Of a stretch of 64,000 nt of DNA, positions 51,639 through 60,082 are shown piece after piece. A program made the position numbers and the translations under genes. The notes beneath the pieces are model-generated. The model was given only the letters and a program-made list of their open reading frames with translations. It was not told the origin of the DNA and ran no database searches. The stretch covers positions 248,001-312,000 of the forward strand of contig NZ_JAECMS010000002.1 of assembly GCF_016827595.1 (NCBI RefSeq). The letters run 5' to 3'. The stretch is from Luteirhabdus pelagi (GTDB lineage Bacteria; Bacteroidota; Bacteroidia; Flavobacteriales; Flavobacteriaceae). Position 1 is the first letter of the stretch, and the number at the start of each line of letters is the position of its first letter.

Positions 51639-52685
51639 TTACGACCGTTTATCACGTTCGCCGAAAAGGTTCAATCGTTTTACCCATTCGGTTTTTCGTT
51701 CCAATAGGAATACATCCAATACAAGCAAAAACAATGCCCCGCCTAAAAACCACTGAAATTGGTCTTTAAAATCGGTAAATTGTTTCGCTTCAAATTCCTT
51801 TTTATCCATTCCATTGAGGATAGCTGTCACATTGTCAACCACTTCCTGTGTATTGCTGCCATCGATATACTCACCATTGGCTTCTTCGGCAATTTCCTGA
51901 AGGGTTTCTTTTCCAAGCCGTGTGATGACCTGCTCGTTATTTTCGTCCCTTTTATAATATTGAAGAATACCGTTTCGCTTGATCGGAATCGGCCCTCCTT
52001 GTTCGGTCCCTACCCCAATTGTATAAATTTTAATGCCTTTTTCTGCAGCCTGTTCTGCTATTGAAGCCACATTGCCTTCATGGTCTTCTCCATCTGAAAC
52101 AATGAAAAGTACTCTATTTACTTGTTCTTCATCGTTGTAATAGGTTTCCGCCATCTGAATGGCTTCGGTAATTGCCGTTCCTTGGCTGGAGACCATATCG
52201 GTATTCATACTCGTCAAGAAAAGCTTCGCCGAACCGAAATCGGTTGTAATAGGGACCTGTGGAAACGCACTTCCGGCGTAGCCGATAATCCCAATCCGAT
52301 CGCCTGCAAGGCTATTGATTATTTGCGATACCAATTGCTTCGACTTTTCCAGTCGGTTGGGAGCGATATCTTCTGCCAACATACTTTTGGAAACATCCAA
52401 GGCGAAGACCACATCTACACCTTCGCGTTTTACGGTTTCAATCTTGGTTCCGATTTTGGGATTGACCAAGGCAAAACTCAAGCAAAAAATGGCTAAACAA
52501 AGGATAATAATTTTTAGCGTTGCTTTAAATACCGAACGGTTTGGTGCGAGCTTCTTCAACAATGGCCGATCGGAGAATCGCTTTTGAGCCTTTCGCTGCC
52601 ATAGCAATACCGCAAAAAACAACAACAGCACCACTGGAATCGCCAGCAATACGTAAAAATAGATCGGTTGTTCTAATTGGTACAT
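51639..52685 (-). CDS. batB: BatB, VWA-domain membrane protein
   Basis: A 348-residue protein with membrane helices at about 8-28, 57-77 and 310-330 that frame a von Willebrand A domain. The metal-binding MIDAS site is seen: DVVFALDVSKSMLAED (DxSxS), MVSSQGTAITEA (Thr) and FIVSDGEDHEGN (Asp). The aerotolerance VWA proteins BatA and BatB form membrane complexes in the periplasm. BatA lies 12 bp upstream. Confidence 0.93.
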   Translation of the reverse strand: MYQLEQPIYFYVLLAIPVVLLLFFAVLLWQRKAQKRFSDRPLLKKLAPNRSVFKATLKIIILCLAIFCLSFALVNPKIGTKIETVKREGVDVVFALDVSKSMLAEDIAPNRLEKSKQLVSQIINSLAGDRIGIIGYAGSAFPQVPITTDFGSAKLFLTSMNTDMVSSQGTAITEAIQMAETYYNDEEQVNRVLFIVSDGEDHEGNVASIAEQAAEKGIKIYTIGVGTEQGGPIPIKRNGILQYYKRDENNEQVITRLGKETLQEIAEEANGEYIDGSNTQEVVDNVTAILNGMDKKEFEAKQFTDFKDQFQWFLGGALFLLVLDVFLLERKTEWVKRLNLFGERDKRS

Positions 52686-52697
52686 CTTATCTTTTCT

Positions 52698-53699
52698 TTA
52701 TACAAATCCTTTGAATACGGTGTAGCGCAACAGTAGCTCCAGCCCTAATAATCCGAGCCCTAAAAATACCCACCAACGGAATTGCTCTTCGTAGTTGGTA
52801 TAGCGAAATTCTTCGATATCGGTTCTTTCAAGCTTGTTGATTTCATCATAGATCTCATTCAACTTGGTTGTACTGGTGGCTCTAAAATATTGGCCTCCGG
52901 TGGTTTGTGCAATTTCCTCCAACAAGGTTTCATCTATTTCAACCTGAATACTATTATATTGAAACGTGCCATCTTGTTTTAATCCGATAGGCGACATGGC
53001 CATGCCGTTTGTTCCCAGTCCAATGGTATAAACCTTAATTCCAAATTCTACCGCGAGTTCACTGGCGATCTTCGGATCGATAAACCCACTGTTGTTCACT
53101 CCGTCGGTAAGCAGGATGATGACCTTACTCTTCGCCTTGCTTTCCTTTAATCTATTCACCGAGGTGGCCAATCCCATGCCAATAGCCGTTCCACCTTCAA
53201 TAATCGTATTATACTTAATGCTTTTTAAAGACGACAACACGATGCTTTTGTCGCTGGTAAGGGGTGTTTTGGTGTAGCTTTCCCCTGCATATTCCACCAG
53301 TCCAATTCGGTCGTTCGGACGGTTATTGATAAATCGTCCAGCCACATTCTTCAACGCTTCCAATCGATTCGGCTTTAAGTCTCGTGCCAACATGCTAGCC
53401 GAGACATCAATTGCCATAACAATATCGATACCCTTGGTAGTTTTAGTCCGTGTGGTTTCATCAACATTACGCGGACGTGCAATGGCAACGATAAAGGCGG
53501 TAATAGCAAGCAAGCGAAGAATAAATAAAATCGGTTTCAGTCGTGCCAACCAGTTATTTTTGGTTTTAAACCCTTTGATGCTCGATATGGAAAGCGAAGC
53601 CGATTGCTGTTTTCGTTTCCAGAAATACCAGCCCATAAGCAATGGAAGCACCAAAAGCAGCCAAAAGAACTCGGGATGTACAAATTCGAACTGTTGCAT
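52698..53699 (-). CDS. batA: BatA, VWA-domain membrane protein
   Basis: A 333-residue VWA protein, paralogous to BatB, with the same frame of membrane helices (about 10-28, 57-76 and 305-325). MIDAS residues: IVMAIDVSASMLARDL, IEGGTAIGMG and LLTDGVNNSGF. The start is ATG at 53699; one codon upstream is a GTG. The ATGA overlap with the preceding gene indicates coupling. It is one of two VWA partners of MoxR. Confidence 0.94.
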   Translation of the reverse strand: MQQFEFVHPEFFWLLLVLPLLMGWYFWKRKQQSASLSISSIKGFKTKNNWLARLKPILFILRLLAITAFIVAIARPRNVDETTRTKTTKGIDIVMAIDVSASMLARDLKPNRLEALKNVAGRFINNRPNDRIGLVEYAGESYTKTPLTSDKSIVLSSLKSIKYNTIIEGGTAIGMGLATSVNRLKESKAKSKVIILLTDGVNNSGFIDPKIASELAVEFGIKVYTIGLGTNGMAMSPIGLKQDGTFQYNSIQVEIDETLLEEIAQTTGGQYFRATSTTKLNEIYDEINKLERTDIEEFRYTNYEEQFRWWVFLGLGLLGLELLLRYTVFKGFV

Positions 53700-55351
53700 C
53701 ACTGAGTAACGGTTTGAGAGGAAGCCGGAACTTCCAGTTCAACTGAATTGAGGATACGCTCTTGAATGCCTTCAGCGTATTTACCATCGTCTTGATATAC
53801 CAATAGTATTTGTTGTAGATAGCCCGGCTGTGCAAAAAGCAATAATTCGTAGTGACTATCGACATTTAATATTTTATCCTCGGAAACCTTGACATTCAGT
53901 TTTCCGAAGGCTTTTAGACCCGTAATCCCTTTTTGGGTTTCGAAGGCTTCGCGCTTTACCAACAGATTTGTTGCTCCGCGCTCTTCAAGTGTTTCCAAAG
54001 CGACATCCATCGCCTGTTCGAGTCCTACCTTTTGTTCCACTTGAAGTGATACCGTGCTTACCGAAATATAGAACGGTTCGGTTAGTGCTCCTGTTTCGAA
54101 AGTAGTACCCTTTCCGGTAGAATCAACCTTACGCACCAAAATTTCAGGAGTTTCGATAATAATCTGTGGACTGCCGTATTCACTTTTGTACCAACGACCT
54201 TCGGCCAACTCGCGCATTTCGTTTCCGAATACTTTATCACGCAGATTATCGAAGCCCGTCAGACTTCCATAAATGGCTCCAGCCAGCACAATAGCTACCA
54301 ATACACCAACTCCAGCATAGATCCATTTTCTGCGTTGTCGCTTTCGTCGTTGTGCTTCTTGATATTCCAAATCGGCCTGCAGTTCTTCTTCCGTTGGTTC
54401 TGGAATGGCTTCTTCGGTTTCATTGATAATTTCCTCGATGCTTTTTCGATCGCTGATGGCTTGCCCTTCAGCTTGTTCCATTTTTGCGAACTTCACCAAG
54501 TCGGCGCGACGTAGAATTTCCTCTAGTTTTCGAAGGGTGTTGGTGTCGAAATCGAAATGACCAGCGTCCTTATGCATTTGCAGGCGGGAAATCAATTCAC
54601 CGGTAGTAGCTTCCAACGCAATATCATCTACTTCACGGTCTAGGTAACGTTTCACGATTTCCGTAAGGTGTGAATAATATTCCTTCGATTTCCGTTCTTT
54701 CAGATACGGTGAATTGTCTAATTCATGAAGCGCTGTAATGGCTTCTTCATATGGTGGCAACTGCTGTTCTGCTTCTTCCTTTCGTTTCTTTCTTCTGAAA
54801 TACCAAAACAAACCTGCGCCTATAATGAGCAAAGGCACCAACCACAGTAGCAATGCGATCCAATTGAAGGGAGGACGTTTAACTTCCATCGCTGGCTTAA
54901 TGTCGAACATCCTCTGCTGTGTCGTATCCACAGGAACGTTTCGAACTTCAACCTGAAACGAATCGGTAACCAACGCTTTATCGTTATACATGACCCGCTG
55001 TGGCGGAATGGTATAGCTTCCGGAGTCGAATTGGGTCAGGCCATATTTCTTGATTAATCGATACTTCGCTTGTTCGAAGGTGGTGTCTATTTTATACGAT
55101 TCGATGACCTCTAAGGGTGAAAAGGTCTGTCCGTCGGGAAAGACGATCAGATCTGTGGAATCGGCTACGACTTCCATGCTATATCGAATTTCTTCTCCTA
55201 TGCGAATCGTGGTAGTGTCTAAAGAAGCAGTAACTTGCTGTGCAACTGAAGTTGTGTGAATTGCGCATAAAGCAACGATGAAAACCATGAGCTTCAGGTG
55301 AAGCAATCGGCTCCATTTCATAAATACTCTTTTATGTCGGTTTTGCACCAT
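53699..55351 (-). CDS. BatD-like membrane protein of the moxR-bat operon
   Basis: A 550-residue protein with a signal peptide (LKLMVFIVALCAIHTTSVAQ), a beta domain to about 140 (TASLDTTTIRIGEEIRYSME), a first membrane helix near 167-190, a cytoplasmic helical domain with YYSHLTEIVKRYLDREVDDI, a second helix near 340-362 and a C-terminal periplasmic domain. The helical part resembles DUF4381. It sits between DUF58 and batA as in other Bacteroidota. Function unknown apart from the complex. An ATG 10 codons on (MKWSRLLHL) is an equally good start. Confidence 0.85.
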   Translation of the reverse strand: MVQNRHKRVFMKWSRLLHLKLMVFIVALCAIHTTSVAQQVTASLDTTTIRIGEEIRYSMEVVADSTDLIVFPDGQTFSPLEVIESYKIDTTFEQAKYRLIKKYGLTQFDSGSYTIPPQRVMYNDKALVTDSFQVEVRNVPVDTTQQRMFDIKPAMEVKRPPFNWIALLLWLVPLLIIGAGLFWYFRRKKRKEEAEQQLPPYEEAITALHELDNSPYLKERKSKEYYSHLTEIVKRYLDREVDDIALEATTGELISRLQMHKDAGHFDFDTNTLRKLEEILRRADLVKFAKMEQAEGQAISDRKSIEEIINETEEAIPEPTEEELQADLEYQEAQRRKRQRRKWIYAGVGVLVAIVLAGAIYGSLTGFDNLRDKVFGNEMRELAEGRWYKSEYGSPQIIIETPEILVRKVDSTGKGTTFETGALTEPFYISVSTVSLQVEQKVGLEQAMDVALETLEERGATNLLVKREAFETQKGITGLKAFGKLNVKVSEDKILNVDSHYELLLFAQPGYLQQILLVYQDDGKYAEGIQERILNSVELEVPASSQTVTQ

Positions 55352-55352
55352 C

Positions 55353-56219
55353 TTACGCTCTTCGTTTAAAATATCCCAATAGCTTTTTCACGTAGCTTTC
55401 ATCTACTCGGCAACTCAAGGCGCCCGCACCGCTTTTAGTGAAGCTCTCTTGAAAATAGTCCACTCGACCGCGATAGTACTTGTGGTATTCCTGTCGAACT
55501 TTTTTAGAACCCGTATTCACAAGCATTCGTTCACCCGTTTCTTCATCCCGCATCTGCACCATCCCGATATTCGGCATTTCGGCTTCACGTTTGTCGTACA
55601 CTCGAATTCCGGTAACATCATGTTTGTTCGCCACAATTTTTAAAGTATCACGATAGTCATCAGCGATAAAGTCGGATAGGACGAAAAGAATCGCTTTTTT
55701 CTTAATCACGTTCGTCATATAGCGCAAGGCCTGTGCTACGTCCGTTTTTTTGCTTTGCGGTTCAAACTCCAGTAATTCACGAATAATTCGGAGTACGTGC
55801 GATTTTCCTTTTTTGGGTGGAATGAAGAGTTCAATTTCATCGGAAAAAAGGATCAATCCGATTTTGTCGTTATTCTGAAGTGCTGAAAATGCTAGCGTTG
55901 CAGCAATTTCCGTAATGATTTCATTCTTGAACTGGGCATCGGTACCGAAAAATTCCGAACCGCTGATATCGGCCATCAACATCATGGTCAGTTCCCGTTC
56001 CTCCTCAAATACCTTCACAAACGGTTCATTGTAACGAGCCGTAACGTTCCAATCGATATTTCGGACATCGTCGCCAAACTGATATTGACGTACTTCACTG
56101 AAGGTCATTCCACGTCCTTTGAACGTACTATGGTACTCGCCCCCAAACACATGATCGCTCAAGCGTCGGGTCTTGATCTCGATTTTTCGAACTTTTTTGA
56201 GTAACTCCTTGGTATCCAT
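55353..56219 (-). CDS. DUF58 domain protein
   Basis: A 288-residue soluble DUF58 protein. VFGGEYHSTFKGRGMTFSEV, REYQFGDDVRNIDWNVTARY-like text (here RQYQFGDDVRNIDWNVTAR) and FVKVFEEERELTMMLMADIS are the classic motifs; the last begins a degenerate VWA fold. DUF58 proteins are regular partners of MoxR. The gap of 90 bp to moxR holds no clear signal. The following gene starts 1 bp after its stop. Confidence 0.93.
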   Translation of the reverse strand: MDTKELLKKVRKIEIKTRRLSDHVFGGEYHSTFKGRGMTFSEVRQYQFGDDVRNIDWNVTARYNEPFVKVFEEERELTMMLMADISGSEFFGTDAQFKNEIITEIAATLAFSALQNNDKIGLILFSDEIELFIPPKKGKSHVLRIIRELLEFEPQSKKTDVAQALRYMTNVIKKKAILFVLSDFIADDYRDTLKIVANKHDVTGIRVYDKREAEMPNIGMVQMRDEETGERMLVNTGSKKVRQEYHKYYRGRVDYFQESFTKSGAGALSCRVDESYVKKLLGYFKRRA

Positions 56220-56309
56220 TCTTTTGTAGTCGATAGTCGTTTTTCAGTGGTCGTTGGCGTTCTTCAATAAATAAAACAACGGTGTACTGCTTAGGTAATG
56301 GTCCAGTGA

Positions 56310-57314
56310 TTACGGTACTTCGATTACATTCACAATTTTGTTGATGATGTCTTCTGAAGAAATGTTCTCGGCTTCCGCTTCGTAGGTAATACCGATACGG
56401 TGACGCAACACATCGTGTACCACAGCGCGAACATCTTCTGGCACCACATACCCACGTCTTTTTATGAAGGCGTAGCATTTTGAAGCCAAGGCTAGGTTAA
56501 TACTTCCCCTTGGCGAAGTTCCAAAACCGATTAAAGGCTTTAAGTCTTCAAGTTTATGTTGCTCTGGATTTCGCGTAGCGAAGATGATATCGAGTATGTA
56601 TTTTTCGATTTTTTCGTCCATATACACTTCACGAACCGCGTTTTGTGCGCGCAGAATCTGATCGATCGTGACAACTGGATTCACCTGTTCAAAACCACCT
56701 TTAAGGTTTTGGCGCATGATAAGTTGTTCTTCCGAAAGCTGTGGATAATTGATAACCGTCTTCAACATAAAACGGTCTACCTGTGCTTCAGGTAATGGAT
56801 AGGTTCCTTCTTGTTCGATTGGGTTTTGGGTTGCCATTACTAAGAAAGGCTTATCGAGTTTAAAGGTTTCTTCTCCAATGGTAACCTGCTTTTCCTGCAT
56901 CGCCTCGAGCAAGGCCGACTGTACTTTCGCAGGCGCTCGGTTAATCTCATCGGCCAATACGAAATTTGCAAAAATAGGTCCTTTCTTAATGCTGAAATCG
57001 TTCACCTTCATATTGTAGATAAGGGTTCCGATAACATCCGCAGGAAGAAGGTCGGGCGTAAACTGGATTCGACTGAAACTTCCGTGTACCGCTTTTGATA
57101 GAGTATTAATGGCAAGGGTTTTTGCCAGACCAGGTACTCCTTCCAGTAGAATATGGCCCTGTCCTAACAAGCCAATCAACAATCGTTCGACCATTTTTTT
57201 CTGGCCTACGATTACTTTGTTCATTTCCATCGTCAAGATATCGACGAAGGCACTTTCCTTTTCAATTTTTTCATTCAAGGCACCGATGTCCAATTTGGAA
57301 TCTGTTTGCTCCAT
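56310..57314 (-). CDS. MoxR family AAA+ ATPase
   Basis: A 334-residue AAA+ ATPase, first gene of the operon. Walker A is LLEGVPGLAKTLAINTLSKA near 75; Walker B FANFVLADEINRAPAK near 135; sensor 1 VMATQNPIEQEGTYPLPEAQ near 175, then VDRFMLK. GFGTSPRGSINLALASKCYA is the sensor 2 region. MoxR proteins act as chaperones for VWA proteins, here BatA and BatB. The eight genes down to BatE have short gaps or overlaps and so form one operon of about 9 kb. Confidence 0.95.
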   Translation of the reverse strand: MEQTDSKLDIGALNEKIEKESAFVDILTMEMNKVIVGQKKMVERLLIGLLGQGHILLEGVPGLAKTLAINTLSKAVHGSFSRIQFTPDLLPADVIGTLIYNMKVNDFSIKKGPIFANFVLADEINRAPAKVQSALLEAMQEKQVTIGEETFKLDKPFLVMATQNPIEQEGTYPLPEAQVDRFMLKTVINYPQLSEEQLIMRQNLKGGFEQVNPVVTIDQILRAQNAVREVYMDEKIEKYILDIIFATRNPEQHKLEDLKPLIGFGTSPRGSINLALASKCYAFIKRRGYVVPEDVRAVVHDVLRHRIGITYEAEAENISSEDIINKIVNVIEVP

Positions 57315-57600
57315 AACACAATTATTTTCAGTATAACTAGCGGGATTTTCAACCGTGCAAATTGGGTATTTATACGAGAAAATCCTGTTAAATATAGGTT
57401 AAATTAGCCATCGTAAAGACGAGGCCATTTTCAAAACGTTTCAATAAAGCAAAGCTTCAAGAAGACAATTGCTATTGCCAGAACGATGGCAAAAATAAAA
57501 TTTTTATAATTTCTTCTATAATGTTCTTGAAAACAGGTTTTCACAATAAAAAAAAGGATCGCAAGCGCGACCCTTTCCTTCACTATTTACTAACTAAATC
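57315..57600. other. Gene-free stretch upstream of moxR
   Basis: It holds the presumed moxR promoter, which I cannot place with confidence, and two GTTAA motifs on the plus strand 11 bp apart (57387-57391 and 57398-57402). The left part of the downstream gene's terminator is at 57551-57577. I see no gene in it; the two short frames are not convincing. Confidence 0.5.
57551..57577 (-). terminator. Terminator of the 147-residue exported protein gene
   Basis: On the minus strand AAAGGGTCGC and GCGATCCTTT pair (with one mismatch) about a short loop, followed by TTTTTATTG. It is 24 bp after the stop of the gene at 57601-58044. Confidence 0.7.
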
Positions 57601-58044
57601 TTATTTATCGAAATTGACAGTACCGAGTGCTGTGACTTCACCAATTGCAATTTCGACATCATTAAAAACTTCAATATTATCTGGAGCACCATATTCATTT
57701 TTTGTTATGATGGAAACTGTATACGTTCCTTTTTCAAAGCCATTAATGAAAAATTCGCCATTCGACTCTATAGTTCCAGTGACTGTTTCTGAACCATTCG
57801 TTGCCTTTATTTGAACATCGGCTGCCGGTTTTTCCGTAATCACGCTTCCTAAGATGGCCCCATCTGAAGGTGCTTCTTCCTTTTCAACTAACTCAAAATC
57901 TTTGGTACCATCAGTAGCTTCCGAATGATTTACCATGGCTATATCCTGTGCGCCAATGTCATTCGTATTTTCTTCTACCATTGAGGTTACCACTGCAGCC
58001 GGCAGTCCGATGAACAATAAGTATAATGAAATCTTCCAGATCAT
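57601..58044 (-). CDS. Exported protein with carboxypeptidase-like regulatory domain
   Basis: A 147-residue protein with a membrane/signal helix (MIWKISLYLLFIGLPAAVV) and an acidic spacer. The C-terminal 85 residues match a carboxypeptidase regulatory-like beta-sandwich: GAILGSVITEKPAADVQIKA, GTIESNGEFFINGFEKGTYT and VEIAIGEVTALGTVNFDK. Such domains bind or hold surface structures. The domain type is shared with the C-terminus of the lipoprotein gene upstream. A phased TTAAC array lies 59-110 bp upstream. Confidence 0.75.
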   Translation of the reverse strand: MIWKISLYLLFIGLPAAVVTSMVEENTNDIGAQDIAMVNHSEATDGTKDFELVEKEEAPSDGAILGSVITEKPAADVQIKATNGSETVTGTIESNGEFFINGFEKGTYTVSIITKNEYGAPDNIEVFNDVEIAIGEVTALGTVNFDK

Positions 58045-58102
58045 AATTTTCGTTATTTGTTTGATTCAAATTTACGGACAGATAGAAGGCAAACCATATT
58101 GC

Positions 58103-58154
58103 TTAACATTGATTAACAGCAGCTTTAACCAGCGATTAACTTAAAAACTTTAAC
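58103..58154. promoter_or_regulatory. Phased TTAAC array 1
   Basis: TTAAC occurs at 58103, 58113, 58125, 58136 and 58150, with steps of 10, 12, 11 and 14 bp, close to one helical turn. It lies 59 bp upstream of the exported-protein gene at 57601-58044 (minus). Read on the minus strand the boxes are GTTAA, like the core of the LytTR-family direct repeats. That link is inference. Confidence 0.45.
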
Positions 58155-58179
58155 AACAAAATCATTTCGGGGAATACAA

Positions 58180-58205
58180 AAAAAGCGGACGATTGTCCGC
58201 TTTTT
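58180..58205. terminator. Terminator after the DUF4382 gene
   Basis: AAAAAGCGGAC (58180-58190) and GTCCGCTTTTT (58195-58205) pair perfectly over a GATT loop. Reading the minus strand, the second arm runs into a T-rich stretch, so it ends the DUF4382 gene. Confidence 0.9.
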
Positions 58206-58227
58206 AATTTCGAAAATTTTTTCTACC

Positions 58228-59031
58228 CTATAGCTCCAATTCAATCGTTTCGAGCGTCGTTTCGGCATTCGCATTTACCTCAACATCTGGAATTGTAATC
58301 GGAGGAAGATTTACTTCCTCTGCAATATTAATCGTTACATCATAGGTTCCAACGGGTAATGCCATTAGCGTAAATGTACCATCCGTATTCGTATACGAAG
58401 TTGCTTCGAAGGTCCCGTTTGTTGCAGTAACACTAGTTTGTACCACTCCTGCAGGTAAAATGATCCCGGTGATGCTACCCGTTCCTATAACTTGTTCGGC
58501 ACGGATAACGGGTTTTAATGTATAACCACCGTTTCCTTGTTCTACGATAGAAGCATCTACATCGAAATCCAACACGACATCATAAACTTCTTCGTATTCT
58601 AGGTCCATATCTACGTTTACTTTCAACCCAGATTGTTGTGCACTAGGGGTCGCTAATGGATAGGTTTCGCCATCGACCACTATAGTGTTATCACCGCCTA
58701 AGATTAAACGAATTTGTTTGATGTTTCCAGCTTCCACTTCTCCATCAAATAATTCGGCCGTAACGCCACCCGTAAGTTCTAGCAGGTTATAGATACCAGC
58801 ATTCACATTTCCAACGGAAATTTCATTCTCGTCGTCGCCATACTTCACTACAACATCTTCCACATCTACATACACCGCTTCATAGTCGCCAGGGGCATCC
58901 ACCATTTGAACTGATAGCTGCGCCGTTCCATTGTTAGGATTATCATTTGGGTTCGAATCATCATCGCTACAAGAGTACACTACTACAGCCAAAAGCATTA
59001 TTAACGCGAGATTTGTTACATTCTTAATCAT
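58228..59031 (-). CDS. DUF4382 lipoprotein with carboxypeptidase-like domain
   Basis: A 267-residue lipoprotein. The signal is MIKNVTNLALIMLLAVVVYS with lipidation at C21, followed by an Asp/Asn-rich spacer. A DUF4382 domain covers about 36-185 (QLSVQMVDAPGDYEAVYVDV, GVTAELFDGEVEAGNIKQIR). A carboxypeptidase regulatory-like domain closes the protein (GSITGIILPAGVVQTSVTAT, YDVTINIAEEVNLPPITIPD). It is probably surface-exposed. The sequence has a low pI. A phased TTAAC array stands upstream, between it and the divergent SDR gene. Confidence 0.9.
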   Translation of the reverse strand: MIKNVTNLALIMLLAVVVYSCSDDDSNPNDNPNNGTAQLSVQMVDAPGDYEAVYVDVEDVVVKYGDDENEISVGNVNAGIYNLLELTGGVTAELFDGEVEAGNIKQIRLILGGDNTIVVDGETYPLATPSAQQSGLKVNVDMDLEYEEVYDVVLDFDVDASIVEQGNGGYTLKPVIRAEQVIGTGSITGIILPAGVVQTSVTATNGTFEATSYTNTDGTFTLMALPVGTYDVTINIAEEVNLPPITIPDVEVNANAETTLETIELEL

Positions 59032-59093
59032 ATCAAGTATTTTTAGGTTTGCGATTTCAAACTTAGAAGCATGACAGCCTTGAAATTTGTTTC

Positions 59094-59133
59094 TTAACAG
59101 GAATTAACGCACATTTTAACGCACCTTAACGAT
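59094..59133. promoter_or_regulatory. Phased TTAAC array 2
   Basis: TTAAC occurs at 59094, 59104, 59116 and 59126, with steps of 10, 12 and 10 bp. Two copies extend to TTAACGCAC. It lies between the divergent DUF4382 gene (start 59031) and SDR gene (start 59158). The 10-12 bp pattern copies that of array 1. An inverted repeat GTTTG/CAAAC at 59047-59062 is also present near the DUF4382 start. Confidence 0.45.
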
Positions 59134-59157
59134 ATTCATTTTACTTAAAAACCACTT

Positions 59158-59910
59158 ATGACAAAAACAGCATTCATTACGGGAGCTACTTCGGGAATAG
59201 GAAAAGCCACGGCAACACTCTTTGCTGAAAAAGGACTTCGACTCATTCTTTGTGGCCGTCGTGGAGAACGATTACAAAAGTTACAAGAAGCACTCTCACA
59301 ACTGACGGACGTATATACATTATCATTCGATGTTCGGGATAAAGAAGCTGTCTTTTCCCAAATCGAAAATTTACCTGAAGCTTTCAATACTATTGATATC
59401 CTGATAAACAATGCCGGAAATGCCCATGGGCTGGACTCGATTCAAGATGGTGATACCAATGACTGGGATGCGATGTTGGATATTAATGTGAAGGGATTAC
59501 TATATGTTAGTAAGGCGGTTTTGCCATCCATGTTGAAAAGGGAAAAGGGGCATATCCTACATATCGGATCGACGGCAGGGAAGGAAGTGTATCCTAAAGG
59601 AAATGTGTATTGTGCCAGCAAACATGCTGTGGACGCGCTAAATGAAGGGATGCGGTTAGACCTCAACGGAACGGGCATTAAGGTAAGTGCCGTCAATCCC
59701 GGCTTGGTACAGACGGAATTCAGTGAAGTTCGTTTTAAAGGGGATTCCAAAAGAGCGGAAAAGGTATATGAAGGGTATACTCCATTAAAACCTGAGGATG
59801 TAGCCGAAGTGATTTGGTTTACCGTTTCGCGTCCGCCACACGTTGTTCTCGCTGATGTAACTATGATGTGCTTAGACCAGGCATCGTCGACGGTGGTTAA
59901 TAAGAATTGA
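59158..59910 (+). CDS. SDR family oxidoreductase (YdfG-like)
   Basis: A 250-residue classical SDR. TKTAFITGATSGIGKATATL is the NAD(P) motif, LINNAGNAHGLDSI follows, then HIGSTAGKEVYPKGNVYCAS and KHAVDAL with catalytic Ser, Tyr and Lys. PGLVQTEFSEVRF is also typical. It resembles YdfG (3-hydroxy acid dehydrogenase) from the motif order, so serine or 3-hydroxy acid oxidation is a plausible role. It is divergent from the DUF4382 gene. Confidence 0.9.
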   Translation: MTKTAFITGATSGIGKATATLFAEKGLRLILCGRRGERLQKLQEALSQLTDVYTLSFDVRDKEAVFSQIENLPEAFNTIDILINNAGNAHGLDSIQDGDTNDWDAMLDINVKGLLYVSKAVLPSMLKREKGHILHIGSTAGKEVYPKGNVYCASKHAVDALNEGMRLDLNGTGIKVSAVNPGLVQTEFSEVRFKGDSKRAEKVYEGYTPLKPEDVAEVIWFTVSRPPHVVLADVTMMCLDQASSTVVNKN

Positions 59911-60007
59911 AATTATTACTTATTTTCATTGTTATTTTTTATTTGAAGTATAAAAGACAATTAGGTAAGGATGGTTACCGAAGAAACAACTTATTAAACA
60001 CCCCTCT

Positions 60008-60048
60008 ACACCTGGCCATAGTCAGGTGTTTCTCCCCTCGAAGGGAGA
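60008..60048. repeat. Double hairpin upstream of the AlbA_2 gene
   Basis: ACACCTG and CAGGTGT (60008-60014, 60023-60029) form one hairpin; TCTCCC and GGGAGA (60031-60036, 60043-60048) form the next. The second resembles the CTCCCCTTC palindrome in metG. The region 59911-60082 has no gene. It may be a repeat relic or a terminator of the SDR gene. Confidence 0.5.
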
Positions 60049-60082
60049 TATAAAATATCAACTAAATAGTGAATCAATATTC

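Noticed and set aside
59047-59062. GTTTG/CAAAC inverted repeat as a terminator
   Set aside because: The stem has only five base pairs and no T run; it lies upstream of a start, so at most a weak operator.
60026-60082. A longer N-terminus for the AlbA_2 protein
   Set aside because: The extension runs across a double hairpin and is not like the family; ATG at 60083 fits better.
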